Source: Chitinophaga alhagiae (GTDB taxonomy: Bacteria > Bacteroidota > Bacteroidia > Chitinophagales > Chitinophagaceae). Taken from it: a stretch of 64,000 bases of DNA. The position numbers were made by a program, and so were the translations under genes. The notes under the pieces were generated by a model that was not told the origin of the DNA, ran no database searches, and saw nothing but the letters and a program-made list of their open reading frames with translations. Every line of letters starts with the position of its first letter. The stretch's first letter is position 1. The DNA is taken from positions 1,798,001-1,862,000 of the forward strand of contig NZ_QXMH01000001.1 of NCBI RefSeq assembly GCF_003568665.1. The letters run 5' to 3'. This document shows, in pieces, positions 1 to 9,307 of the stretch.

Positions 1-2745
1 CACCTTGGATTGCGGGTTCTTGATGGCCTGCGATTCGTCTAGTATCACATAATCGAACTCCATTTTCATCAGCAGCTGCACATCGCTGCGCAGGGTGCCG
101 TACGTGGTGATGAGCACGTCAAACTTTTGCAGCTCGTCTGAATCGCGCAGGCGGGCCGGGCCGTGGTGGATGTGATAGCGGATGTCTGGCGTAAATTTCC
201 TGATCTCGTTCTCCCAGTTGTAGATCAGCGTGGTAGGACATACCACCAGCACCAGGCAGTTGGCATTGGCATTTTTATAATGCTGAACAAAAGTAAGGGC
301 CTGAACGGTTTTACCGAGACCCATATCATCTGCCAGAATACCGCCCCACTTCACTTCATCCAGGTAGTTGAGCCACTGGAAGCCGCTTTCCTGATAGGGG
401 CGCAGATTGGCCTGCAGGTTGACGGGCAGGCTTACGCTCCTGATCTCGTCAAACTGCAGCAGCTTGCGCCGCTTTTCGTCCAGCTCCACCAGAATGGCCT
501 CATCGTCAATGAACTCGTACAGCTCATCTATCACGGAAAAGTTGTACTTGCTCAGCTTGAGGCCGGCGCCTTTATCTTTTTCTTCCCCTATCTTGAACAG
601 CAGGGAATATTTTTTCAGCCATTCTTCCGGCAGCAGCCCCAGGGTGCCGTCTGCCAGCTGTACGTAGTTCTGTTTGTTGGCGAGCGCGCGCTTGATATCG
701 CGGATGCCTACTTTCTGATCTCCGTACAATACCTCCACCTGCGCGTCAAACCAGTCTATGCCGGAGCTGATCTGCAGGTTGGTGACCGGTTTTTGCGGGT
801 TGAAGCGGAAATTCCGCAGCTGTTCAAACCCGAATATGCGCACGTTCATTTCCTTCAGCGCGTCAAAGAAGAGGAAGAACCAGTTGTTTTTCAGGGCTTC
901 CTTGGAGCGAAGGAAAAAGTAGTTGTAATTATTGAGATTGGCGAAATTGGTATGCAGTGTGCGCAAGCTGGCCACAAAGGCGTTTTCCGCTTCCTTGTTC
1001 CGGTGTATCACCAGCACCTTGTTGCCTTCCTGTACGGTAATCCGGGATTCTTCGTTCCACTCCACTTCGTGGCCGTGATAGGCAAAGCCGGGTTGTATCA
1101 CAAAAGTTTCGCCCAGTTCCTTGAGGTATACCCTGGTTTCCGGCACCACATCGTCTACTTCCGCCAGCAGGGCGGAGTCAAACTGCACGGGATAGTTTTT
1201 GCCCAGGGGCAGCATCACCTCCTTCAGAAAATCCTGCCACTCGGCGGCAGGCACGCGCAGGGCGTTCATCTGCTGGTAGCGCATGATGTTGATACTGTCT
1301 TGCGGGTTCCTGAACTGGTACATGATGCCTTTGTGGAGGAACAGCATGGGGCTGCCCCACTGGTTCTCAGACACGTTCACCGCTTCGCCGTCAATATCCA
1401 CCCAGGCGGTCACCTCCACATGCCCGTCTACCTGGTCTGCCTTGAAATAAGGCTGCAGCGGCGTATCATCTACCTGCACCGGCTGTAGGTTTTTGGTTTT
1501 GAAGGGCTGCCCTTCGCGCAGCAAAAATACCAGCCGGTGATCTGCCAGCAACGGGAACAGCTTGCCCAGTTTGGGATGCAGGTATTCAACGATCAGCTCC
1601 ATGGTTTCCATGGGCAGGCCGTCTTCATTTTCGTGCATGATGTTTTCCCAGATGCCAGCAAAAGGGGAGTTCTTGTTAAGGAACTTGCTCACTTCTGCCT
1701 GCTGCAGCTTGCGGATGGGGGTGATCAGGTCCCGGTCTTTTTCCCTGAACTGGTAAAAGTCCACATACTTGCCCAGGTCTACGCGGCTGATAAGGGATAC
1801 GAACTCGGACTCATCCTCGTTGGCATCCCCGCTGATAAGCTCCGTCTGGAAGTAGGGAAACAGTTTCTCGTTGGCGTTCAGCACCACGCCCAGGCGGCGT
1901 GTAGCCGTAATGGTTTGTGCCTCTTCCGGCTCGGGTTTGGCGGCGGCCGGGGCCTCCACCTTTTTGATAGAGGGGTCCAGCACCCGCAGGAACGGCTTGC
2001 CGTTGAGGTATGAAAAAGTGAATTTCCCCTCCAGGTCGTCATTCAACGAATACCCGTAAGAAGAAAGCAGTTTGTTCTTTTCCTTGTCCCAGTTACGCAG
2101 GGTGTCAAAATAAAACGGGCCATGCGCGTTGAGCAACTGGAGAAAGAGGGCTGTTTTGTGCACACAGAGAGGGTGCTCATGCTCATCGCAGATACAGTGT
2201 GTGTCAAAATTGCGCTCTTCGTTCCGCTGCAGGATGAGCGGGTATTTTTTATTGTCCACTTTCAGCTCCGCCTCCACCTTTTCGTCTTTGGCGGATTTGA
2301 TGACCGCCTGCGTTTTGCGCAGGATGCGCTCCGCCTCCGCCATCATGGCGCTGGAGGTGAGCAGCTTGATCGTTTTGAGATCTATGGACTTCATCTTGAT
2401 CAGCGTATGCTGCTGATCATATTGTGTTTCATATGATTCGAAGTGATTACGGTCCAGCATTTCCTGCAGCTGGAAGAGGGCCGCCGCTTCGTGCCGGCAA
2501 ATATCTCCCAGGTTGTAGGGGCACTGGCAGCGAACGCTCATGGTGGAGGGCTCATGGTATTTGCTGATGGACACCTTGTAATAGTTGGCATGCGTGTCAC
2601 TCTTTACGCGGAAAATAGCGGAGCGCAGCACCGGGTCCCCTTCCAGCAGCTCTACCCCTCCCGTGGCAAATATGCGTTTGCCACGGCGGATCACCTCGTC
2701 GGTGCCGTTATTATAAACATATTTTAATAAATGGGGAAGCGACAT
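1..2745 (-). CDS. SNF2-family DEAD/DEAH helicase with SWIM zinc finger (C-terminus beyond window)
   Basis: Seen: an uninterrupted minus-strand frame of 915 codons starts at an ATG at 2745 and runs off the left edge. Near the N-terminus is a SWIM zinc finger (C73, C75, C83, H85, in CQCPYNLGDICRH). Walker A lies at about residues 805-813 (DDMGLGKT, K812) and the box II variant DESQ at 903-906, both typical of SNF2/Rad54-type ATPases. Known: such proteins are about 1100-1200 residues and translocate on duplex DNA to remodel protein-DNA complexes. The missing part should be the second helicase lobe. No neighbour explains a specific role. The partner strand carries long antisense frames, which are shadows. 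Confidence 0.93.
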   Translation of the reverse strand, partial: MSLPHLLKYVYNNGTDEVIRRGKRIFATGGVELLEGDPVLRSAIFRVKSDTHANYYKVSISKYHEPSTMSVRCQCPYNLGDICRHEAAALFQLQEMLDRNHFESYETQYDQQHTLIKMKSIDLKTIKLLTSSAMMAEAERILRKTQAVIKSAKDEKVEAELKVDNKKYPLILQRNEERNFDTHCICDEHEHPLCVHKTALFLQLLNAHGPFYFDTLRNWDKEKNKLLSSYGYSLNDDLEGKFTFSYLNGKPFLRVLDPSIKKVEAPAAAKPEPEEAQTITATRRLGVVLNANEKLFPYFQTELISGDANEDESEFVSLISRVDLGKYVDFYQFREKDRDLITPIRKLQQAEVSKFLNKNSPFAGIWENIMHENEDGLPMETMELIVEYLHPKLGKLFPLLADHRLVFLLREGQPFKTKNLQPVQVDDTPLQPYFKADQVDGHVEVTAWVDIDGEAVNVSENQWGSPMLFLHKGIMYQFRNPQDSINIMRYQQMNALRVPAAEWQDFLKEVMLPLGKNYPVQFDSALLAEVDDVVPETRVYLKELGETFVIQPGFAYHGHEVEWNEESRITVQEGNKVLVIHRNKEAENAFVASLRTLHTNFANLNNYNYFFLRSKEALKNNWFFLFFDALKEMNVRIFGFEQLRNFRFNPQKPVTNLQISSGIDWFDAQVEVLYGDQKVGIRDIKRALANKQNYVQLADGTLGLLPEEWLKKYSLLFKIGEEKDKGAGLKLSKYNFSVIDELYEFIDDEAILVELDEKRRKLLQFDEIRSVSLPVNLQANLRPYQESGFQWLNYLDEVKWGGILADDMGLGKTVQALTFVQHYKNANANCLVLVVCPTTLIYNWENEIRKFTPDIRYHIHHGPARLRDSDELQKFDVLITTYGTLRSDVQLLMKMEFDYVILDESQAIKNPQSKV

Positions 2746-3017
2746 GCTTTTCCTGCTATTATCCTTTTTTTGTATGAGCCGGGGCTATAAAAACAAATAT
2801 TAATAAGGCTGTCATCCGTTTACCCGGTCTGTTTTATCCACTTTTCCTGCTTCGCGGCTCATGAAAAGGCAATCCACAAAAGTAAGCATAAAAATTCAAA
2901 CAGCCAGCGGCGAAGGGGAGAAAACGGGGGCGAAGAACGGCCGGGGCGGGGCATATATTTGAAAAATGTGCAACTGAAACATAAAAATATCCATTGCGGC
3001 AGGGGGTGGCGCAGCGG

Positions 3018-3025
3018 TAATTTTG
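3018..3025 (+). promoter_or_regulatory. Bacteroidetes -7 box (TAATTTTG) before doxX-like gene
   Basis: TAATTTTG matches the TAnnTTTG -7 consensus of the Bacteroidetes primary sigma factor. A TTG at 2994-2996 lies 21 nt upstream, as expected for the -33 element. The DoxX start codon is 14 nt downstream, so the leader would be short. Confidence 0.6.
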
Positions 3026-3039
3026 CATAAAATATTTCT

Positions 3040-3480
3040 ATGAGAAACACACTCAACATTGACAACACAAAAAATGCGAATCTTGGCCTCCTGCTGCTGA
3101 GAGTGGGCATAGGGGTACTGTTCTTTATTTTCGGCTGGATAAAAATTGCCGGCGGCGAGCCCGTTTGGACCGGGGTAGGCGGCGCCATGAAGTTCATAGG
3201 CATCAGCGCATGGCCTGCTTTCTGGGGCCTGCTGGCCACCATTGCCGAATTTGCCGGCGGGTTGCTGCTCGTTTTCGGGCTGTTCACCCGGTTTGCAGCG
3301 CTCTCCCTGGTTATTACCATGATAGTGGCCGTGATCCTGAAAGTAAGCCTGGGCGGCGGGCTGGTGGAATATTCTTCTCCCCTTACCATGCTGCTGGTCA
3401 ATATCTTTTTCCTGCTGTACGGTGGCGGGGCGTACTCGCTGGACAATTACTTCCGCCAGCGCAGGCAGCTGGCCGCATAA
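3040..3480 (+). CDS. DoxX family membrane protein
   Basis: A 146-residue inner-membrane protein with four predicted hydrophobic segments (about 15-35, 60-80, 85-105 and 112-128). The first helix carries the DoxX pattern LLLLRVGIGVLFFIFGWIKI, followed by a glycine-rich AEFAGGLLLVFGLFTR segment. Known: DoxX proteins are small membrane proteins linked to quinone redox or thiol/oxidative stress functions; the exact substrate is not known for this subgroup. It is a single gene with its own promoter box and a terminator shared with the convergent comB-like gene. Confidence 0.88.
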   Translation: MRNTLNIDNTKNANLGLLLLRVGIGVLFFIFGWIKIAGGEPVWTGVGGAMKFIGISAWPAFWGLLATIAEFAGGLLLVFGLFTRFAALSLVITMIVAVILKVSLGGGLVEYSSPLTMLLVNIFFLLYGGGAYSLDNYFRQRRQLAA

Positions 3481-3495
3481 GGTCAAAAACCGCAT

Positions 3496-3533
3496 AAAAA
3501 AAGAGGGTGCGCCATTGATGCACCCTCTTTTTA
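3496..3533. terminator. Bidirectional terminator between doxX-like and comB-like genes
   Basis: Perfect 10-bp stem (AAGAGGGTGC at 3501-3510, complement at 3520-3529) with a 9-nt loop, A-run on the left and T-run on the right. It sits between convergent genes. Confidence 0.85.
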
Positions 3534-3550
3534 TTGATAAGCCGCCAGGC

Positions 3551-4276
3551 CTACTTTTCCTTCACCAGTTCCCCGTTCCGCAGTACAGGCAGCACATTGG
3601 CGCCGTCTGGCGTAAGGCAGAAGCGGATGTCTTCTTCAAGGCCATACCGGGCCAGGCGCTGATAGTGGGAAGCCTTTTTCATGAACCCGAACAGATCGTT
3701 CCCGGCGCTTTGGTAAAGGGTTTCCGCAGCCAGGGCAGAATCGCAGTTCACATCAAAATGCGCTTTGATACGGCTTACCACCGCCCCCGCAAAAAGCGTG
3801 TCTTCCATATTGACCCGGTCTTTCCACGCGGCGCAGCCCAGTATAACGGGCTGGCCCTGGGAAATAAGGTATTCGCAAACGGCGGAAATGTTGGGAAAAG
3901 AACCGGTGATGATCTGCACGGCATCTTTTGCCATATGCAGCAGCTTGGTACCGTTGGTGGTGGTGAGCACCAGCACTTTGCCGGCTATGAACTCTTCAGG
4001 GTATTCAAAGGGGGAGTTGCCATGCAGCAGCCCGTCAGCAATTTTCCCGTCCCGCTCGCCCGCCGTAATGGCGTTGAGCTGGCGGCCAATATTGACGCAT
4101 TCTTCCACAGTTGCCACGGGAATAACTTTGGCCGCACCGTTGTGCAGGGCGGTACAGATAGTGGAGGTGGCCCGCAGCACGTCAATAATTACCACAATAC
4201 TGTTCTTCACGTCGAACAGGTGCAGGAGGGCAGGTGATAAACATACTTCCAGCCTCGGTTTAATGATCTCGCTCAT
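3551..4276 (-). CDS. 2-phosphosulfolactate phosphatase family protein (ComB-like)
   Basis: A 241-residue protein with the ComB family blocks: IIDVLRATSTI (30-40), ERDGKIADGLLHGNSP (74-89) and TTTNGT (105-110). Known: ComB removes phosphate from 2-phosphosulfolactate in coenzyme M or sulfolactate synthesis, using an Asp-rich Mg site. In bacteria without that pathway the substrate is uncertain. I chose the ATG at 4276 rather than a TTG at 4300, because the TTG lies inside the preceding stop region while the ATG is 16 nt after that stop. It is likely co-transcribed with the SRPBCC gene upstream. Confidence 0.85.
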   Translation of the reverse strand: MSEIIKPRLEVCLSPALLHLFDVKNSIVVIIDVLRATSTICTALHNGAAKVIPVATVEECVNIGRQLNAITAGERDGKIADGLLHGNSPFEYPEEFIAGKVLVLTTTNGTKLLHMAKDAVQIITGSFPNISAVCEYLISQGQPVILGCAAWKDRVNMEDTLFAGAVVSRIKAHFDVNCDSALAAETLYQSAGNDLFGFMKKASHYQRLARYGLEEDIRFCLTPDGANVLPVLRNGELVKEK

Positions 4277-4292
4277 TCTTTCATCTTTATTT

Positions 4293-4766
4293 TTAGTCAA
4301 GGATCACCCGCCACTTCTCGCTCTCCGCGTACTCCTTGATGATCTTGTTGCGCAACTGCAGCAGCCGTTTCATGTATTTCCTGAGATAGAGCCTTTCCAG
4401 CCACCGGCCCATGCGGCCGTAAGGCGTGCCAAACTCCATAATGTCTATTACAATGGTGCCGTTCTCGATCTCCTTGAAATGGTGCTCATGTTTCATGAAG
4501 GTGAAATCGCCTTTTTCCATTTCATCGCAAAAATAATGCGGCTTTTGCATGGAAGTGATCCGCGTGGTGAGCTCCCGCATTTTGTTCAGGTGCTTTGCGC
4601 GCCAGGTGACCGTTTCATTCAGTTCGATCAGGCCGCTGGTCCTCCCCCGGATGGCTTCTTCCTTTAAATGTTCCATACTGCGCTTGTGCAGCGTGATGCT
4701 CCGGCTCAGGTCAAATACCCTGGGCAGCGGCGCGTGAATAACCGTGGTGAGATGAATAAGCGGCAT
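4293..4766 (-). CDS. SRPBCC (START/Bet v1-like) domain protein
   Basis: A 157-residue cytoplasmic protein filling one SRPBCC fold: N-terminal strand PLIHLTTVIHAPLPRVFDLSR, the central region with TWRAKHLNKMRELTTRI, the EFGTPYGRMG turn and a long basic C-terminal helix (RLYLRKYMKRLLQLRNKII). Known: proteins of this shape are often labelled cell division inhibitor-like, but the fold binds diverse hydrophobic ligands. Start: a longer frame exists to 4835, but homologues begin at MPLIHL. It lies directly upstream of the comB-like gene. Confidence 0.75.
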   Translation of the reverse strand: MPLIHLTTVIHAPLPRVFDLSRSITLHKRSMEHLKEEAIRGRTSGLIELNETVTWRAKHLNKMRELTTRITSMQKPHYFCDEMEKGDFTFMKHEHHFKEIENGTIVIDIMEFGTPYGRMGRWLERLYLRKYMKRLLQLRNKIIKEYAESEKWRVILD

Positions 4767-4854
4767 AGCAGTATACAGTTTAAGATATGGTACGATGGTT
4801 GAACGGTTTTCAATAACGCTGCACCTCTCCGCCACATTGCAAAAGCACCCCGGT

Positions 4855-5943
4855 TTATCCCAGGAAAGGCGCTTTCACCACTTTTGCCTTCAGCAGCTTG
4901 TCCCGCACTGCAATATATATCTCCGTATCCAGTGTTGCAAAGGCTGTTTTCACATACCCCAGCCCAATGGCCTTTTGCAGCGTGGGAGACTGTGTACCGG
5001 AGGTAACGCGGCCTATCAGGTTGCCTTCCCCGTCTTTTATCTCGTAATCGTGACGGGGAATACCCTTGTCTACCATTTCAAACCCTACCAGTTTCTGCGG
5101 CAGGCCCGCTGCTTTCTGTTTTTCCAGGATGGGGCGGGCGGTAAAGTCTTTGGTGAACTTGGTGATCCAGCCCAGGCCGGCTTCCAGCGGGCTGGTGCGG
5201 TCATCTATATCATTCCCGTAAAGGCAGAAGCCCATTTCGAGGCGCAGGGTATCCCGCGCGCCCAGGCCTATGGGTTTGATACCTTTGGAGGCGCCGGCAG
5301 CAAAAATAGCATCCCACACCTTGTCTGCGGCCCCGTCCTTATCTTCAAAATATATTTCCAGCCCGCCCGCGCCGGTGTAACCGGTGGCGCTGATCAGCAC
5401 ATTGTCTACCCCCGCAAAGGTGCCCTTTACAAAGGTGTAGTACTTGAGGTTTACCACGTCCTGATCTGTAAGGGACTGCAGCACGCTGGTGGCATTAGGC
5501 CCCTGTATGGCCAGCAGGCAGGTTTTATCGGAAATATTGTGCATTTCCACACCTTTGGTGTTGTACCGGCTGATCCACTCCCAGTCTTTTTCAATATTGC
5601 TGGCGTTCACCACCAGCATGTATACCTTGTTCTCTTCAATGCAATATATCAACAGGTCATCCACAATACCGCCTTCATCATTCGGCAGGCAACTGTACTG
5701 CGCCTTGCCGGCCGAGAGCTTGGAGGCGTCGTTGCTGGTAACACGCTGAATGAGGTCAAGCGCATTTTCTCCCTTCAGGATAAATTCTCCCATGTGGCTC
5801 ACATCAAACACACCCACACTGTTGCGCACGGCCGCATGTTCATCATTAATGCCCGTATAGGAAATAGGCATGTTGTACCCGGCAAACGGCGCCATTTTGG
5901 CTCCCAGCGCAATGTGTTTTTGTGTAAATGGTGTGTTTTTCAT
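4855..5943 (-). CDS. gcvT: Glycine cleavage system T protein (aminomethyltransferase)
   Basis: A 362-residue protein, the normal length. It begins [22 protein letters not shown] and contains HMGEF near residue 50 and the folate-site region [12 protein letters not shown], followed by [20 protein letters not shown]. GcvT moves the methylene group from the lipoyl arm of H protein to tetrahydrofolate, releasing ammonia, in the cytoplasm. The other gcv genes are not in the window, as is common in Bacteroidota. The ATG at 5943 is preferred over an upstream in-frame start at 5988 because family alignment begins there. Confidence 0.96.
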   Translation of the reverse strand: MKNTPFTQKHIALGAKMAPFAGYNMPISYTGINDEHAAVRNSVGVFDVSHMGEFILKGENALDLIQRVTSNDASKLSAGKAQYSCLPNDEGGIVDDLLIYCIEENKVYMLVVNASNIEKDWEWISRYNTKGVEMHNISDKTCLLAIQGPNATSVLQSLTDQDVVNLKYYTFVKGTFAGVDNVLISATGYTGAGGLEIYFEDKDGAADKVWDAIFAAGASKGIKPIGLGARDTLRLEMGFCLYGNDIDDRTSPLEAGLGWITKFTKDFTARPILEKQKAAGLPQKLVGFEMVDKGIPRHDYEIKDGEGNLIGRVTSGTQSPTLQKAIGLGYVKTAFATLDTEIYIAVRDKLLKAKVVKAPFLG

Positions 5944-6054
5944 GTTATTATCGCTTGTTTTGTTGTATCCCTTTTCAAGGCCCGGCAAATTTAGTATTTA
6001 ATTTGAGTATTAAACAAAGCGGGGCGGCCAGCCAGACAATCCCGTGATAAACCG

Positions 6055-6062
6055 TATTTTTG
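6055..6062 (+). promoter_or_regulatory. Bacteroidetes -7 box (TATTTTTG) before M28 peptidase
   Basis: Exact TAnnTTTG match, 17 nt before the GTG at 6080. It lies downstream of the other candidate start (GTG at 6044), so it argues for translation from 6080. I see no clear -33 element. Confidence 0.45.
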
Positions 6063-6079
6063 CGGCAAAACTCCCGGCA

Positions 6080-7693
6080 GTGAAAAAGATATACCTTTTG
6101 TGCCCGCTTGTTTGTTTAACGCTGGCAGCATACCCGCAAAGGAAAGCAGACCGCAAAACTATCAGCAACCTGCAACTGCATGTGAATTACCTGGCCAGTG
6201 ACAAGCTGGAAGGCCGGCGTACCGGCACTCCCGGCGAGCAGCTGGCGGCAGCCTACATTGCAGAACAGATGAAGGCCGCGGGTCTCAGCCCCAGGGGCAG
6301 CGAAGGCTACCTGCAGGTGTTCACCGTGCGGGAAGGGAAAGAGGCCGGCCCTAAAACACGGCTGCTGGTCAACCAGCAGCCCCAGGCCGCAGATCGCTTT
6401 ATACCCCTGCCTTTCAGCGCTGAAAAAGCCGCCAAAGGAGAAGTGCTGCCGGGCGTGAATGACCTGGACAATGTCTGGCTAATAGACGTGAAAACGGCGG
6501 AAGACATGAACCCCCATGCCCCCATGGAGTTTTACATCAAGAAAACAAAAGAGGCCAAACAGAACGGCGCCACCGGCGTTATTTTCTTCAATGGCCCGGA
6601 AAATACACGCGAAGTAACCCGCTGGCTGGATGAAAAAACCAGCCCGCAGCCCATCCCCGCCCTGTGGGCAGGGCCGGAGCTGAGCAAAACGTTCAGCGCA
6701 GATGATGCCAACGGCTTCCAGGTAGACTTTGAAGTGGATTTCAAACCCAGTAAAAGAACAGGTACCAACGTGGTAGGCTATATTGACAATGGCGCACCTG
6801 CCACTGTTGTACTGGGCGCCCACTATGACCACCTGGGTTACGGTGAAGACCATAACTCCATGGCCCCTTCAGAAAAGGCCATACACAACGGCGCGGATGA
6901 CAATGCCAGCGGTACCGCGGCCCTCCTGGAGCTGGGGCGCCTCCTGAAAAGCTCCGGCCTGAAAAAGAACAATTATGTGCTGGTGGCCTTCTCCGGCGAA
7001 GAACTGGGCCTGTTTGGCAGCAAATACTTTGTGGAAAACGGCGGTATTGCCGCCAAAGACATGAACTATATGGTGAATATGGACATGGTGGGCCGCCTTA
7101 CGGACGATAAAGGATTGCAGATAGGCGGCATCGGCACATCGCCGGCGTGGGGACCCATCCTCAAAAGCACCGTACCTTCCTCCATCAAGGTAAGTTACGA
7201 CTCTTCCGGCACCGGCCCCTCAGACCATACTTCGTTTTACCGGAAAGATGTGCCCGTGCTGTTTTTCTTCACCGGCACACATACGGACTACCACAAACCG
7301 GGAGACGATGCCGCCAAGATCAATTACGACGGCAGCCTCAAAATAGTGAAGCTGGTATACAACATTGTGGAAAAAACCAACGGGCAACAGAAACTGGCCT
7401 TTTCCAAAACGCGGGAGCGGCAGATGAGCAACACCCGCTTTTCCGTTACGCTTGGCATTATGCCTGATTACACCTTTAGCCAGGGCGGCGTGCGGGTAGA
7501 AGCCGTGTCTGACGGCAAACCCGCGCAGAAGGCCGGTATAGCGCCCGGAGACGTTATCTTCCAGCTTGGCAGCAACGCAGTCAGCGATGTAGAATCTTAC
7601 ATGGGGGCGCTTTCCGCGTTTAAGGCCGGGGATAGTACTACCGTAAAAGTAAAGCGCGGAAAAGAAGAGAAGGTATTTGATATCCATTTTTAA
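6080..7693 (+). CDS. Exported M28 family zinc aminopeptidase with PA insert and C-terminal PDZ domain
   Basis: A 537-residue protein. A signal peptide starts at GTG 6080 (VKKIYLLCPLVCLTLAAYPQ). A PA-type insert spans about residues 95-220. The M28 catalytic core follows with zinc ligands in HYDH, GADDNASG, EELG, NMDMVGR and TDYHKPGDD. A PDZ domain fills the last about 90 residues (APGDVIF). Known: this architecture is common in periplasmic aminopeptidases of Bacteroidota that trim peptides at the N-terminus. An in-frame GTG at 6044 would give a longer product, but it precedes the promoter box. A second, shorter M28 enzyme is encoded at 24615. Confidence 0.9.
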   Translation: MKKIYLLCPLVCLTLAAYPQRKADRKTISNLQLHVNYLASDKLEGRRTGTPGEQLAAAYIAEQMKAAGLSPRGSEGYLQVFTVREGKEAGPKTRLLVNQQPQAADRFIPLPFSAEKAAKGEVLPGVNDLDNVWLIDVKTAEDMNPHAPMEFYIKKTKEAKQNGATGVIFFNGPENTREVTRWLDEKTSPQPIPALWAGPELSKTFSADDANGFQVDFEVDFKPSKRTGTNVVGYIDNGAPATVVLGAHYDHLGYGEDHNSMAPSEKAIHNGADDNASGTAALLELGRLLKSSGLKKNNYVLVAFSGEELGLFGSKYFVENGGIAAKDMNYMVNMDMVGRLTDDKGLQIGGIGTSPAWGPILKSTVPSSIKVSYDSSGTGPSDHTSFYRKDVPVLFFFTGTHTDYHKPGDDAAKINYDGSLKIVKLVYNIVEKTNGQQKLAFSKTRERQMSNTRFSVTLGIMPDYTFSQGGVRVEAVSDGKPAQKAGIAPGDVIFQLGSNAVSDVESYMGALSAFKAGDSTTVKVKRGKEEKVFDIHF

Positions 7694-7716
7694 ACGCGGT
7701 TTTTATAACTTGCGGT

Positions 7717-8100
7717 ATGCGTTATCTTTTACTTTCCCTGGCTGTACTGGCTGCCTGTAATCCCACCCGTGAGAAAACAGACACCAGCCGCTATGAAGTG
7801 ATCAGTGAAAAATGTTTTGTGCTGCGCGAAAAACACTCCACGGCAGACAGTGCTGTGAATGCCGGCCGTGACAGTATTATCCGCTACCTGCAGCAAAACA
7901 ACTTCCCGGCAAGATACGTGCAGAAAGACAGTCTCCTGTTCCGCCGCGCCAACGCGCTGGAAGTGGAAATTGTATTGCCAACGCCGCGGGATGCCTGGGA
8001 ATCCAATACCATCATTGTATTTGATCCGCAAAAAAATCCGCTGTTCGTGAACCTCCGCAAGGGCACGTCACAGGTACAGCAGTACATCAGCGGGCAATAA
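7717..8100 (+). CDS. Small lipoprotein of unknown function
   Basis: A 127-residue protein with a short signal peptide and lipobox LAAC (C14). The mature part is mixed alpha/beta and ends in a region rich in aromatic and charged residues (DAWESNTIIVFDPQKNPLFVNLRK). I do not recognise a family. It lies 23 nt after the M28 peptidase and 19 nt before the NUDIX gene, so the three may form one transcription unit. Confidence 0.72.
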   Translation: MRYLLLSLAVLAACNPTREKTDTSRYEVISEKCFVLREKHSTADSAVNAGRDSIIRYLQQNNFPARYVQKDSLLFRRANALEVEIVLPTPRDAWESNTIIVFDPQKNPLFVNLRKGTSQVQQYISGQ

Positions 8101-8119
8101 ACCAGAAAACTCTTATCCC

Positions 8120-8812
8120 TTGCCAGTTCATCAACACATCAGGGTGACGGCAGACGCCGTAGTGCTGCGCTTTACTTCCAAAGAAGGCATGAAGGTGCTG
8201 CTCAGCAAACGAAGCATTCCTCCGCACATTTTCAAATGGGGCCTCCCCGGCGGCTTCATTCGTAACGACGAGCCGGTGGAAGACGCCGTACACCGGGAAA
8301 TACGGGACGAAACGGGCCTGCGTGTCAATTACCTGGAACAGTTCCGCACCTTTGGCGAGCCGGAGAGAGACCCTCGCGGCCGCGTGCTTTGTGTGGCGCA
8401 TATCGGGCTTATCAAACCCTCGGCTACCAAACTCGTTCCCGGCGCGGGCAACAAGGAGGCCCGCTGGTATCCCGTACGCGAGCTGCCCCAGATGGCATTT
8501 GACCACGATGTGGTGATTGCCGCCGCTCTGGACCACCTGCGCCTTAAAATGCGCAACGAACCCCTGGCGTTTGAACTGCTGGATGCCAAATTCCCCGTAT
8601 CCGAACTGGAAAAACTCTATGAATGGCTGTACGACCGCTCGGTAGACCGCCGCAACTTCCAGAAAAAGATCCATAACCTGGGCCTGCTTACCACCCAACA
8701 GGAAAAATTGAAGCACCCCCTGCAGGGCCGCCCGGCACAATTATATAGCTTTAACCGGGAGCGGTTCATAGAATTGAGGGAGAAAGAGTCATATATTGAG
8801 ATTTTTTCTTAA
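8120..8812 (+). CDS. NUDIX hydrolase domain protein with C-terminal winged-helix-like region
   Basis: A 230-residue protein. The NUDIX box is complete (GGFIRNDEPVEDAVHREIR then DETGL, about residues 41-64). The last 80 residues (ELLDAKFPVSELEKLYEWLY onward) resemble the winged-helix tail of NrtR-type regulators, which sense ADP-ribose and control NAD or sugar genes. Catalytic Glu residues are present, so it could be an enzyme, a regulator or both. The start is a TTG at 8120; the only alternative is a GTG at 8144, which would cut into the first strand. I see no operator. Confidence 0.83.
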   Translation: MPVHQHIRVTADAVVLRFTSKEGMKVLLSKRSIPPHIFKWGLPGGFIRNDEPVEDAVHREIRDETGLRVNYLEQFRTFGEPERDPRGRVLCVAHIGLIKPSATKLVPGAGNKEARWYPVRELPQMAFDHDVVIAAALDHLRLKMRNEPLAFELLDAKFPVSELEKLYEWLYDRSVDRRNFQKKIHNLGLLTTQQEKLKHPLQGRPAQLYSFNRERFIELREKESYIEIFS

Positions 8813-9307
8813 CATGCTGATTATCAATTTTAAGAGCTTTTTACACAAAAAAATTTGCCGGCGCTAAGAGACCGGCATTTTTTTGTGTGCCTCTTACAAT
8901 AAAGTCGCTATGCATTAGCGCAAACCCTTATTCATGCTGATTTTCATTAGAATGGGCCATTTGAAGGAGGTGTAAGTGAAAAATGAAGCTCCCGGGGCCG
9001 GGCGTACGAAGAATGGTTTCCGCAACTCACATTCTTTCTTGGTAGTACGCTAATAAAACACCCGGCTATCAGCACGGGCCGGGCATGCGAAAGATCAGTT
9101 GTCCACAGCCAGTGCTGTATCCACGCAGCCGGTCGCTAACAGGCCGTTCCAGCGCCCATTAACGTCTATTTTTCCGCCTCAAGTGGGGGTACTACGCCGC
9201 AGGCGCGTTATGTATAAAACCGGAAACTTTGCTCTCGGTACAGGGCCAAAAGCCCCCCTCAGCGGGCCGTTTCCGTATTTCAGCTTTTTTATGGATATTG
9301 CAAACCT
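8813..9307. other. 495-bp intergenic region without a recognisable gene
   Basis: Contains the terminator of the NUDIX gene and then about 420 bp with only short frames (longest 74 codons, overlapping the next gene out of frame). No tRNA, repeat or convincing promoter box was found. Confidence 0.6.
8843..8888 (+). terminator. Terminator after NUDIX gene
   Basis: Long hairpin: ACACAAAAAAAT plus GCCGG on the left pairs with CCGGC plus ATTTTTTTGTGT on the right, with a small bulge and a loop of about 10 nt. The right arm supplies the T-run. Confidence 0.8.

Noticed and set aside
163..1488. 441-codon plus-strand frame opposite the SNF2 helicase gene
   Set aside because: The minus-strand reading has clear SWIM, Walker A and DESQ motifs; the plus-strand product has none. 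It is a by-product of codon bias.
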